From: JBEKDJ01 sp050014415
GTDB taxonomy: Bacteria > Desulfobacterota > BSN033 > UBA1163
Direction: 5' to 3'
Assembly (NCBI GenBank): GCA_050014415.1
Contig: JBEKDJ010000370.1
Location: 1-6,622 of the forward strand
DNA: 6,622 nt
The notes below the pieces were generated by a model. The model had not been told where the DNA came from. It did not search any database and was given only the letters and a program-made list of their open reading frames with translations. This document shows positions 1-6,174 of this stretch, piece after piece. Made by a program: the position numbers and the translations under genes. Position 1 is the stretch's first letter, and every line of letters begins with the position of its first letter.

Positions 1-932
1 CCAACCCCCGGATAATCTAAACCAGGGGCAAAGGAATGGGTCTCTAAAATGTTGCCGAAATCACTCTGCAGGATGTAACTCTTGCTTCCGTGAAGCGTTC
101 CTATAGAGCCTGCGCAAAGCGAGGCTGCATGTTTCCCAGTGGTCAATCCCAAACCCCCGGCCTCTACGCCGATGAACCGGACATTGTCTTTGAAGAAGGG
201 ATAAAAGAGGCCGATGGCGTTGCTCCCTCCTCCCACACAGGCCACCAGACAGCTGGGAAGACGACCCTCCTTCTCCATGATCTGTTTCTTTGTCTCTCTT
301 CCGATCACGGCCTGAAAGTCCCTAACCATCATAGGGTAAGGGTGAGGACCGACAACCGATCCGAGGAGATAGTAGGTATCCCGAACATGAGTCACCCAAT
401 CCCGGATGGCTTCGTTGACAGCATCCTTTAAGGTCCTGCTTCCCGAAGAGACAGGGATGACTTCGGCTCCGAGGAGTTTCATTCTGAAGACATTGAGGGA
501 TTGTCGTTGGATATCTTCCTCCCCCATATAAACAGCACATCTCAGTTTCAAAAGGGCGGCTGAGGTAGCTGTGGCCACGCCATGTTGACCTGCGCCAGTC
601 TCAGCGATGACCCTCTGCTTTCCCATCCTTCTGGCTAACAAGGCCTGCCCCAAGGTATTGTTGATCTTATGAGCCCCTGTATGGGTCAGGTCCTCACGCT
701 TGAGGTAGATCTTAGGTCCCTTTAGCTCCTCGGTCAGCCTCTTCGCAAAGTAGAGGGGTGTGGGCCTTCCCACATAATCTTTCAAATAGGACTTCAATTC
801 CCTTTGGAAGATGGCGTTCCTTCTTATCGAAAGGTAAGCTTTCTCCAATTCCTCGAGCGGGGCCATGAGTGTCTCCGGAACAAACTTCCCCCCTAAGACT
901 CCAAAATGCCCCGTCCTATCCGGTAACCTCAT
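1..932 (-). CDS. trpB: Tryptophan synthase beta chain, 3' end beyond window
   Basis: TrpB joins indole (channelled from TrpA) to serine in a PLP-dependent reaction, the last step of tryptophan synthesis, in a cytoplasmic alpha2-beta2 complex. The open frame runs without interruption from ATG at 932 to the left edge, giving 310 codons of a protein usually near 395, so about 85-90 C-terminal residues lie outside. Visible landmarks are the N-terminal GGKFVPETLM (residues 14-23), the PLP lysine in GAHKINN (Lys89), the catalytic glutamate in AETGAGQHG (Glu111), the phosphate-binding GGGSN loop (234-238), and THSFAPGLDYPGVG at the cut edge. The start is chosen because the N-terminus then matches the family (MRLPDRTGHFG), with GGAGG at 945-949, 12 bases upstream and inside trpF. 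The start overlaps the trpF end by 17 bp, which suggests translational coupling. trpA would be expected just beyond the window. No damage is visible. Confidence 0.97.
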   Translation of the reverse strand, partial: MRLPDRTGHFGVLGGKFVPETLMAPLEELEKAYLSIRRNAIFQRELKSYLKDYVGRPTPLYFAKRLTEELKGPKIYLKREDLTHTGAHKINNTLGQALLARRMGKQRVIAETGAGQHGVATATSAALLKLRCAVYMGEEDIQRQSLNVFRMKLLGAEVIPVSSGSRTLKDAVNEAIRDWVTHVRDTYYLLGSVVGPHPYPMMVRDFQAVIGRETKKQIMEKEGRLPSCLVACVGGGSNAIGLFYPFFKDNVRFIGVEAGGLGLTTGKHAASLCAGSIGTLHGSKSYILQSDFGNILETHSFAPGLDYPGV

Positions 933-1539
933 CTGCCTTTCTGACCTCCTTTATGAATTCAGCCATTTTCGATGGCTCTTTCTTTCCTGGCATCGTCTCC
1001 ACGCCCGAGCAAACATCCACTCCCATGGGCCCTATCTTCTTGACGGCATCCGCTACATTCGATGGGTTTAGTCCTCCCGAGAGGATAAAATCTCTCTTCC
1101 CTTTCGCTTTCAATGCGATCTCCCAAGGGAACGGTGTTCCTGTTCCACCGCCTTTCGTGGGGCTCCAAGTATCAAGGAGGATCGATACATTTGGATATTT
1201 AGCCATATCCTTCAGGCTCTCCAGATCTTTTATGCGGATGGTCTTAATGACCTGTTGAGAAAATGCTTGGCAATAATCCGGCGATTCTTCCCCATGAAGT
1301 TGGAGACCATTCAGGTTGCAATAGGCTGCAGTTTCCTGAACCTCGGAAAGGGGATGGTTGGAAAAGACTCCCACCTTGAAAAGAGTGGTGGGAAGGTTCT
1401 GAATGATCGCTCGAACTGTGGCAGGATCTACTTTTCTCGGGCTGGGAGCAAAGATGAACCCCAAAGCATCCACACCCAAGGAAGCAGCCCTCAAAGCGTC
1501 TTCGATATTTGTAATCCCGCAGATCTTGATCCAAGTCAT
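916..1539 (-). CDS. trpF: Phosphoribosylanthranilate isomerase
   Basis: TrpF carries out the Amadori rearrangement of phosphoribosylanthranilate to CdRP, the third step of the pathway after TrpE/G and TrpD. The 207-residue protein has the normal length for a free-standing (beta/alpha)8 enzyme. It begins MTWIKICGIT, placing the catalytic base at Cys7; the catalytic acid is Asp123 in LLDTWSPTKGG. The phosphate-binding C-terminal part shows FILSGGLNPSNV and GVDVCSGVE. ATG at 1539 is preceded by GGAGGG about ten bases upstream. The gene lies 85 bases after the trpC remnant; that gap contains a 10-bp perfect palindrome (ACCAATTGGT, 1564-1573) and an AT-rich stretch. Its 3' end overlaps trpB by 17 bp. 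It is unfused, unlike the TrpC-TrpF fusion of enterobacteria. It appears intact. Confidence 0.97.
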   Translation of the reverse strand: MTWIKICGITNIEDALRAASLGVDALGFIFAPSPRKVDPATVRAIIQNLPTTLFKVGVFSNHPLSEVQETAAYCNLNGLQLHGEESPDYCQAFSQQVIKTIRIKDLESLKDMAKYPNVSILLDTWSPTKGGGTGTPFPWEIALKAKGKRDFILSGGLNPSNVADAVKKIGPMGVDVCSGVETMPGKKEPSKMAEFIKEVRKADEVTG

Positions 1540-1624
1540 TGTCCTTAACCCTCCGTAGCCGGAACCAATTGGTACTTCACATAATATTAATGAATTCTCG
1601 CTGACACGCTACCACAACTAGGTT

Positions 1625-2345
1625 CTAAACGCTCAGAAGCTCCTTTATCTTTGAAGTTGGATCGGAGCTTCGCATCAAGACCTCTCCAACCAAGATGCCA
1701 TCCACCCCTGCCTCTCTGAGAAGCCTCACGTCCCCTGAACTCCTGATTCCACTTTCGCTGATCACTTTCATTCTTCAAATCTCGATTATTGATTCCCATG
1801 AGCGAAAGATCAAGGGTTGAAGTCTTCTCAAGGTCGCTCTCATTGTGTACTTCAACCAAAGGAACCAACTGAATGCTCCGGGCCAATCCCACAAAATCTC
1901 TTAGCTCCTCTCGGTCCAGAAGGGAGGCGATGAGAAGAATGGCATCTGCACCTAATACTCTTCCTTCGTAAATCTGAAAGGGATCGAGAATGAAATCCTT
2001 TTGAAGGAGGGGCAGGGATGTTCCCTCTTTCACCTGAATGAGGTGGGAAAGTTTCCCTTTGAAAAAATGGGTCTCCGTAAGAACAGAAATGGCACAGGCT
2101 CCTCCTGTTTCATAGGCAGAGGCGATCCGATGAAGATCAACATCGTCTTTGAGAACTCCGGCAGAGGGCGAAGAACGCTTGATCTCAGCGATGAGTGCCA
2201 TCGGAGCGTGATGAGAGATTGCTTCCATGAAATCTCGCGGTGGGGGTAGACGAGAAACCATCTCCTCCATCTCCTTCAGGGGGAAAAGGGGTTTCCTCTT
2301 GGCAATTTCTTCCCTTTTTATCTCAGCAACCTTTTCCAAGAACAT
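1625..2345 (-). pseudogene. trpC: Indole-3-glycerol phosphate synthase, broken by an internal deletion and frame change
   Basis: TrpC converts CdRP to indole-3-glycerol phosphate. From ATG at 2345 the first 191 codons are clearly TrpC: EIKRSSPSAG (Glu54, Lys56), LLQKDF (Lys116), LVEVH (Glu165) and GINNRDLK (184-191). Frame 1 then becomes non-homologous and ends at 1587. The true C-terminus is in the +1 frame: KVISESGIRSSGDV from 1768, then GVDGILVGEVLMRSSDP, ending at TAG 1625-1627. In the family about 21 residues (strand/helix 7) separate INNR-L-K from VISESGI. Here only 7 nt do, so about 56 nt are missing. A simple frameshift would restore the frame but not the lost helix of the (beta/alpha)8 barrel. 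A short direct repeat, GAAAGTG, sits at the junction. The cause is either a real inactivating deletion or a sequence or assembly error; the intact neighbours make a recent event or an error likely. The ribosome binding site is weak (AGGTAG close to ATG). The gene follows trpD after a 227-base spacer. Confidence 0.9.
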
Positions 2346-2401
2346 CTACCTGTCACTCCCTTTGTTTGAGCATGAATCTTCTTTTTCAAAATTGGTTTCT
2401 G

Positions 2402-2556
2402 AAATCCCTCCCGACCTCCCTTTCCCAAAGGGAGGAGAGTTCTTCTCATCAACTTCGAAAAACATCAAAAATACCCCCTTTGAAAAGGTCGAGATCGAGT
2501 CGGAATCGACTCGGTCGAACCGCACCGACTCGTACCGAGGGGATAGAGGGGGATTT
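2402..2556. repeat. Inverted pair of REP-like palindromes in the trpD-trpC spacer
   Basis: The spacer contains two related G/C-tract palindromes in opposite orientation. The left one starts AAATCCCTCCCGACC and folds as a perfect 9-bp hairpin (CCTCCCTTT 2415-2423 with AAAGGGAGG 2427-2435, loop of 3). The right one reads CCCCCTTTGAAAAGG (2474-2488), then GGATAGAGGGGGATTT (2541-2556). The outer ends, AAATCCC and GGGATTT, are inverted to each other. This arrangement resembles a mosaic of REP units or a tiny non-autonomous element; I cannot name the family. It has no coding capacity. Being transcribed inside the operon, it could affect mRNA stability between trpD and trpC, which is inference. Confidence 0.6.
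2489..2540. repeat. GC-rich palindromic insert splitting the right REP-like unit
   Basis: This 52-base stretch separates CCCCCTTTGAAAAGG from GGATAGAGGGGGATTT, which would otherwise form one continuous palindromic unit like its partner. It holds CGAGTCG (2496-2502) paired with CGACTCG (2507-2513) around a four-base loop, and a further CGACTCG at 2526-2532. CCGACTCG (2525-2532) is also the inverse of CGAGTCGG (2496-2503). The CG-rich composition differs from the surrounding A/G- and C/T-tract sequence. It has no U-tract, so it is not a terminator. The nested-insertion reading is inference. Confidence 0.5.
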
Positions 2557-2572
2557 AGCAGTATTTCAACGG

Positions 2573-3595
2573 CTAGATCATTACCTGCTTCGAGAATTGG
2601 ATGAGCTCCTTTAGTTTGGCCATCGCCCGACCTGAATCGATCGATTCTTCAGCCATCGCTATCCCTTCTCTGAGGTCGAGCGTCTTCTCAACCGACACAA
2701 ATGCAGCAGCCGAATTTAAAAGGACAACGTCGCGCTTGGGTCCTGGGACTCCTTCCAAAACGTCCAAGAGAATCTTTGCATTCTCCTGAGCTGTTCCTCC
2801 TTGGATTTGCTCCAGCGTTGTTCTTTTTAACCCGAAATCCTCCGGCTGAATTTCATACGTGGTAATCGTTCCCTTCCAAAGATGACTGACGACTGTTCTG
2901 CCGGTAATACTGATCTCATCACAGTGATCGTCGCCATTGACAACAAAAGCCCCCCGGCAACCGAGATTTTTCAGCACCTCGGCGATGGGCTGGGTAAGAT
3001 CCCTTCTATAAAGCCCCACCACCTGGGCGTTAGCTCCGGCAGGGTTGGTCAAGGGACCGAGAAGATTGAATACCGTGCGGATACCCATCTCTTTCCGCGG
3101 GGCCAATGCATGTTTCATCGCAGGATGAAACAGAGGCGCGAAGAGGAAAGCCAGACTGACCTCATGCAAACATGACTGGACCCTTTCTGGGGAGAGTTGG
3201 AGATTCATCCCTAAGGCCTCCAAAACGTCAGCGCTACCGCATCGGCTGGAGACAGAACGATTCCCATGTTTGGCCACAGTGAGCCCACTGCCAGCGGCTA
3301 CAAAAGCAACGGCTGTCGAGATATTGAAGGTGTTGCTCCCGTCTCCGCCGGTCCCGCAAGTATCCAAGACCCATTCCCCGTCCTTAGCCTCAATGCGCAC
3401 AGCCTTAGCCCGCATGGCCCGGGCGAACCCAGTGATCTCCTGTATAGTCTCGCCCTTCATCCTGAGACCGGTCACAAAAGAGGCGATCTGAGCAGGCGAT
3501 GCCTCTCCGTCCATGATGGCACCCATGGCCTGATGGGCCTCTCCCTCTGTGAGGTTCTGCCTCTCTACCACTTTGCCGATGAATTTCTTCAGCAT
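2573..3595 (-). CDS. trpD: Anthranilate phosphoribosyltransferase
   Basis: TrpD transfers the phosphoribosyl group of PRPP to anthranilate, the second step of the pathway. The protein has 340 residues from this start, normal for a free-standing TrpD not fused to the glutaminase. Numbered from the ATG at 3595: an N-terminal helical domain; the PRPP-binding glycine loop CGTGGDGSNTFNIST (80-94); the anthranilate/PRPP motif KHGNRSVSSRCGSAD (109-123); GIRTVFNLLGPLTNP (near 170-185); and a metal-binding Asp-Glu in HCDEIS. Two ATGs lie close together, at 3601 and 3595. The ribosome binding site GGGAGGAGG abuts the first and is six bases from the second, so 3595 (MLKKFIGK) is preferred; 3601 adds only Met-Asp. 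The gene starts 66 bases after trpG, looser than trpE-trpG, and is followed by the repeat-bearing spacer. Confidence 0.97.
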   Translation of the reverse strand: MLKKFIGKVVERQNLTEGEAHQAMGAIMDGEASPAQIASFVTGLRMKGETIQEITGFARAMRAKAVRIEAKDGEWVLDTCGTGGDGSNTFNISTAVAFVAAGSGLTVAKHGNRSVSSRCGSADVLEALGMNLQLSPERVQSCLHEVSLAFLFAPLFHPAMKHALAPRKEMGIRTVFNLLGPLTNPAGANAQVVGLYRRDLTQPIAEVLKNLGCRGAFVVNGDDHCDEISITGRTVVSHLWKGTITTYEIQPEDFGLKRTTLEQIQGGTAQENAKILLDVLEGVPGPKRDVVLLNSAAAFVSVEKTLDLREGIAMAEESIDSGRAMAKLKELIQFSKQVMI

Positions 3596-3663
3596 GTCCA
3601 TCCTCCTCCCTTACCGACGAATAATCTTGTCCGTGTTTCGTGTCCGCAACTCTCCAATTCTTT

Positions 3664-3678
3664 CCCGCTAAGTGCGGG
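3664..3678 (-). other. Small hairpin over the trpG stop codon
   Basis: CCCGC and GCGGG form a 5-bp stem with a five-base loop, straddling the TAG of trpG (3668-3670). There is no following U-tract, so it is not an intrinsic terminator. It may only reflect chance or a local mRNA structure between trpG and trpD. The rest of the 66-base gap holds an imperfect repeat (CGGACACGAAACACGGACA on the minus strand) and the trpD ribosome binding site. Confidence 0.35.
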
Positions 3679-4267
3679 ATTTGTCGGCGACGAGTCCGTC
3701 ACTAGAGATTTCTAAGAAATTTCTCAACAGGGCTTTTCCACTCTGGGTCATGATCGATTCAGGATGAAATTGAACCCCTTCGATAGCAAACATCTTATGT
3801 CTTACGCCCATGATCTCTCCTTCTTTCGTCTCCGCAGTTACCTCCAGGCACTCCGGAAGATTTTTCCGATCGATGAGAAGGGAATGGTAGCGGATCGCTT
3901 CAAAAGGTTCAGGAAGGCCTCTGTAGATGGTCTTGCCATCATGATAGATGAGGGAGCTCTTCCCGTGCATGAGTCGGTCCGCCCGGATGATCCTTCCTCC
4001 GAAAGCGGCTCCGATACATTGATGTCCAAGACAGACCCCTAAGATCGGAATTCGACCAGCCATCCGGAGGATGGCCGGCTGCGAGATGCCCGCCTCTTTT
4101 GGGGTACAAGGTCCTGGAGAGATGACGAGATACTTCGGGTTTTTACCCTCGATCGTGGCCAGATCAATCTGGTCGTTCCGATGGGTCTCACACTTGGCTC
4201 CCAGCTCGCCTATATACTGGACCAAGTTGTAGGTGAAGGAGTCGTAATTATCGATCAAAAGGATCAT
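3668..4267 (-). CDS. trpG: Anthranilate synthase component II (glutamine amidotransferase)
   Basis: TrpG hydrolyses glutamine and passes ammonia to TrpE. The 199-residue class I glutaminase is complete: MILLIDNYDSFTYNLVQY at the N-terminus, the oxyanion-loop SPGPCTP (50-56), the nucleophile elbow GVCLGHQ with Cys79, and the catalytic His168 and Glu170 in FHPES. RYHSLL (126-131) is also typical. The ATG overlaps the trpE stop as ATGA (4264-4267), indicating translational coupling and equal synthesis of the two subunits. Some bacteria use one such subunit for both anthranilate and para-aminobenzoate synthesis (amphibolic TrpG/PabA); sequence alone cannot exclude that, but the position inside trp supports TrpG. 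The C-terminal tail after RNFLEI is short and not conserved. Intact. Confidence 0.97.
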   Translation of the reverse strand: MILLIDNYDSFTYNLVQYIGELGAKCETHRNDQIDLATIEGKNPKYLVISPGPCTPKEAGISQPAILRMAGRIPILGVCLGHQCIGAAFGGRIIRADRLMHGKSSLIYHDGKTIYRGLPEPFEAIRYHSLLIDRKNLPECLEVTAETKEGEIMGVRHKMFAIEGVQFHPESIMTQSGKALLRNFLEISSDGLVADKSRT

Positions 4268-5742
4268 GTCAATCCCTCCTCAGCAAGCTGAATGGCTTTG
4301 AAAATGGCTTGGGCCTTGTGCAACGTCTCTTCATATTCATTCTCTGGAACGGAATCGGCAACAACGCCTCCGCCTGCCTGCACGTAAGCCTTCCCATTCT
4401 TGATGAGAATGGAGCGTATCGTAATGCAGGTATCCATGTTTCCCAGAAAACTGAAGTATCCTACGGCTCCGGCATAAAATCCTCGACGGACGGGCTCTAA
4501 CTCTTCGATGATCTCCATAGCCCGGATCTTTGGAGCGCCGGAAACGGTTCCAGCAGGAAAAGCGGCCCGAAAGACGTCGAATGCATTTCTCCCCGGGGCG
4601 AGCGTTCCCTGAACATTAGAGACAATATGCATGACATGGGAATACCTTTCTACGGTCATCAGCTCGGTCACCTTGACCGAACCGATCTTGGAGACGCGGC
4701 CCACATCATTTCGACCAAGGTCAACCAGCATGATATGTTCGGCTTTCTCTTTCTCATCGGCCAGAAGATCCTTTTCCATCTTCCGGTCTTCTTCCGCCGT
4801 TCTCCCCCTAGGCCGAGTGCCGGCAATGGGCCGGAGTTCAATCTGCTTATCTTCCACACGGACCATCACTTCAGGAGAGCTCCCCATGAGGATCATATCG
4901 TTCATCTTCAAATAGAAGAGGTAGGGCGAGGGATTGATAGTTCGAAGGGCACGATAGATATCGAATGGTTCGCAATGGATCTCTGTCGAAAACCGCTGCG
5001 AGGGGACCACCTGAATAATGTCTCCGGCCCGAATATACTCCTTTGCCTTTTCCACCACCTTCATATAGTCTTCCTTGCTGAAATTTGAACGCAGGGGTGA
5101 GGGAGTCAACGGCTCTCGCCCGGGAGAAGGAGCATGATGTCTTTGAAGCCTCGCAATGATCCACTTGATCTTTTCCTGAGCCTCTTGATAGGCTTTCTCC
5201 AGAATCTGCCGGTCGTCCAAGAATACATTCACGATGACCTTTATCTTCTTCTTCAGATTGTCAAAGGCCAGCAGGGTATCGGTGATCATGAACGAACAGT
5301 CATAAAGGTCTATGTCCTGTTGAAGGTGTTCTGGAATCCTTTCAAAAAACCGCACCACATCATAACTGAGATATCCCACCGCCCCCCCAGAGAACCTTGG
5401 CAAAGAATCCTGCAGAACAGGATGGTAATTCCCCATAAAATCCTCAAGCGCCCGGAGCGGGTTTCTCAGCTTACCCCTTCGAAGGACTCCACCGTTTTTT
5501 AGAATTTCAAATTCTTCCCCTTTGCTTCGGAAGAGATGAGAGGAACCGGAGCCCAAGAAACTGTAACGTCCCCATTTCTCCCCTCCCTCCACGCTCTCGA
5601 GAAGGAAAGAGGACTTTCCATCATCTATCTTCCGAAATGCTGAGAGGGGTGACTCCAGGTCATAGTGGATCTCTTCATATACGGGAATGAGGTTGCCCTG
5701 ACCGGCCATTCTCCTAAAATCCTCCAAAGATGGGGTGATCAT
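4264..5742 (-). CDS. trpE: Anthranilate synthase component I
   Basis: TrpE makes anthranilate from chorismate and ammonia, the committed step. The 492-residue protein has the usual length. The N-terminal regulatory domain shows the LLES motif (47-50) and GRYSFLG (58-64), part of the tryptophan feedback-inhibition site in this family. The catalytic domain shows AGDIIQVVPSQRF (239-251), PSPYLFYLK (271-279), the IAGTRPRG loop (306-313), DLGRNDVGRV (341-350), PAGTVSGAPKIRAME (396-410) and AGGGVVADS (456-464). Together these separate it from PabB and isochorismate synthases, as does the adjacent trp context. ATG at 5742 is preceded by GGAGGG about eight bases upstream. It is the first structural gene after a roughly 400-base attenuator leader and overlaps trpG by 4 bp. 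Expression is predicted to respond to charged tRNA-Trp through the leader, and activity to tryptophan through LLES. Intact. Confidence 0.98.
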   Translation of the reverse strand: MITPSLEDFRRMAGQGNLIPVYEEIHYDLESPLSAFRKIDDGKSSFLLESVEGGEKWGRYSFLGSGSSHLFRSKGEEFEILKNGGVLRRGKLRNPLRALEDFMGNYHPVLQDSLPRFSGGAVGYLSYDVVRFFERIPEHLQQDIDLYDCSFMITDTLLAFDNLKKKIKVIVNVFLDDRQILEKAYQEAQEKIKWIIARLQRHHAPSPGREPLTPSPLRSNFSKEDYMKVVEKAKEYIRAGDIIQVVPSQRFSTEIHCEPFDIYRALRTINPSPYLFYLKMNDMILMGSSPEVMVRVEDKQIELRPIAGTRPRGRTAEEDRKMEKDLLADEKEKAEHIMLVDLGRNDVGRVSKIGSVKVTELMTVERYSHVMHIVSNVQGTLAPGRNAFDVFRAAFPAGTVSGAPKIRAMEIIEELEPVRRGFYAGAVGYFSFLGNMDTCITIRSILIKNGKAYVQAGGGVVADSVPENEYEETLHKAQAIFKAIQLAEEGLT

Positions 5743-5914
5743 GTTTGACCCTCCAAGACGGACCTTGTGGCCCAGGTTGCGGACCTCAGTCCAGGTTGAG
5801 GTTTAGATTTTGATTCGGTTCTCATTTTGCTTTTCTCAGCCTTAACCTTAGCCTCAACCTTCTTATTGCCTAACCTCAATCTTGACCTTTTCTTTTGAGC
5901 AGCCCTTTCAAAGA
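5743..5914 (-). other. Spacer between second terminator and trpE
   Basis: This is about 170 bases of the trp leader RNA, A/G-rich on the transcribed-sense strand, with no ORF of note. It holds four degenerate hexamers (5837-5860), a direct repeat CCAGGTTG (5772-5779 and 5791-5798) and a 9-bp inverted pair (AGGTTGAGG 5793-5801 with CCTCAACCT 5852-5860) enclosing about 50 bases. The trpE ribosome binding site is at its trpE-proximal end. Confidence 0.6.
5837..5860. repeat. Degenerate hexamer repeat, four units
   Basis: Read on the plus strand the units are CAGCCT, TAACCT, TAGCCT and CAACCT, i.e. YARCCT four times without gaps; looser copies continue to about 5887. On the trp mRNA this is a run of AGGYUR. 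The function is unknown; simple slippage expansion is sufficient to explain it. Confidence 0.55.
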
Positions 5915-5951
5915 AAAAAGGCTACGGATTCTGACTATCCATAGCCTTTTT
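5915..5951 (-). terminator. Second leader terminator (segments 5:6)
   Basis: In the trp transcript AAAAAGGCUA (5951-5942) pairs with UAGCCUUUUU (5924-5915) over 10 bp. After one mismatch, GGAU pairs with AUCC over a 7-base loop. The stem runs into UUUUUUCUUU, a good intrinsic terminator tail. It lies about 30 bases after the first terminator and about 170 before trpE, so it must be overcome for operon expression. On the plus strand the flanking T-run is shorter, so weak bidirectional activity is possible. Confidence 0.85.
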
Positions 5952-5958
5952 GAATGAC

Positions 5959-5974
5959 TGCCTAGGATGAGGCA
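5959..5974 (-). other. Small hairpin between the two leader terminators
   Basis: UGCCU and AGGCA form a 5-bp stem with a six-base loop in the linker between the two terminators. It would sit inside the loop closed by the alternative 4:5 pairing and could shorten the effective distance between those arms. Its function is inferred only. Confidence 0.45.
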
Positions 5975-5982
5975 AAATAGAA

Positions 5983-6017
5983 AAGGCCATGGGAGCCTGG
6001 AAGCCGCCCATGGCCTT
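5983..6017 (-). terminator. First leader terminator, the trp attenuator (segments 3:4)
   Basis: AAGGCCAUGGG (6017-6007) and CCCAUGGCCUU (5993-5983) form a perfect 11-bp stem with a 13-base loop, followed by UUCUAUUUU. The 5' arm begins 18 bases after the trpL stop codon. Its loop-proximal bases, UGGGCGG (6010-6004), can pair instead with the end of trpL, so this hairpin is the conditional terminator of a ribosome-mediated attenuator. Confidence 0.88.
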
Positions 6018-6035
6018 CACTCTCAATTCAAATGT

Positions 6036-6119
6036 CTATAGCAGCACTGGGCAGACCTCCCTCTCTATGTTCTGCCAGCACCACCAGTTACTCTGTATGA
6101 TTCTGACGATATCTTTCAC
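6036..6119 (-). CDS. trpL: trp operon leader peptide
   Basis: This is a 27-codon leader ORF starting GTG (6119-6117) and ending TAG (6036-6038). It encodes Trp-Trp-Cys-Trp at residues 12, 13 and 15 within SNWWCWQN: three Trp codons in four, far above chance. It acts in cis as a sensor, since its translation reports the supply of charged tRNA-Trp. GAAGAGGGAG (6134-6125) is a good ribosome binding site five bases before GTG. The ORF begins about 20 bases after the predicted transcript start and ends 18 bases before the first terminator stem. The Trp codons form segment 1 and the last five codons form segment 2 of the attenuator. A GTG start and a length of 27 are unusual only compared with the 14-residue enterobacterial peptide. 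Too short for homology to be informative; the position and Trp run make the call. Confidence 0.92.
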   Translation of the reverse strand: MKDIVRIIQSNWWCWQNIEREVCPVLL

Positions 6120-6145
6120 ACGGGCTCCCTCTTCTTGATTGCACC

Positions 6146-6174
6146 TTATTAACAAATTTCCGAGGTCTTGTCAA
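6146..6174 (-). promoter_or_regulatory. trp operon promoter, sigma70-like
   Basis: On the minus strand a perfect TTGACA (6174-6169) is followed after 17 bases by TAATAA (6151-6146), a weak -10. Transcription would start near 6139, just before the trpL ribosome binding site. I see no TrpR-type operator palindrome overlapping it, so attenuation may be the main control visible here. Confidence 0.72.

Larger units (their letters stand above)
5915..6086 (-). promoter_or_regulatory. trp leader attenuator, alternative RNA folds
   Basis: Pairings read by eye on the trp RNA. 1:2: UGGUGGUGCUGGCAG (6086-6072, covering all three Trp codons) with CUGCCCAGUGCUGCUA (6054-6039), about 15 bp with five G-U pairs and one bulged C. 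2:3: CUGCCCA (6054-6048) with UGGGCGG (6010-6004), 7 bp, plus three more pairs after a two-base internal loop. 3:4: terminator at 5983-6017. 4:5: CCAUGGCCUUUU (5992-5981) with AAAAGGCUAUGG (5950-5939), 12 bp with one G-U. 5:6: terminator at 5915-5951. A ribosome stalled at Trp codons would mask segment 1 and free 2:3. A ribosome reaching the stop codon would cover segment 2 and allow 3:4. Steps 1-4 follow the known trp attenuation scheme; the 4:5 link is inference. Confidence 0.82.

Noticed and set aside
90..540. Open frames on both strands within trpB other than the trpB frame
   Set aside because: They are shadows of the uninterrupted, motif-complete trpB reading frame.
1587..1624. Extension of the trpC reading frame to 1587
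   Set aside because: The last 60 residues of that frame are not TrpC-like; the genuine TrpC C-terminus is in the +1 frame and stops at 1625.
1763..1775. Programmed ribosomal frameshift in trpC
   Set aside because: There is no convincing slippery site, and about 18-20 residues of barrel strand/helix 7 would still be missing after a shift, so a deletion or sequence error fits better.
2496..2513. Hairpin CGAGTCG/CGACTCG as an intrinsic terminator inside the operon
   Set aside because: No U-tract follows on either strand; it belongs to the palindromic insert.
2227..2614. Two plus-strand open frames across the trpC start and the trpD-trpC spacer
   Set aside because: They overlap trpC antisense and the REP-like repeats, and their translations are low-complexity Ser/Pro/Lys strings without motifs.
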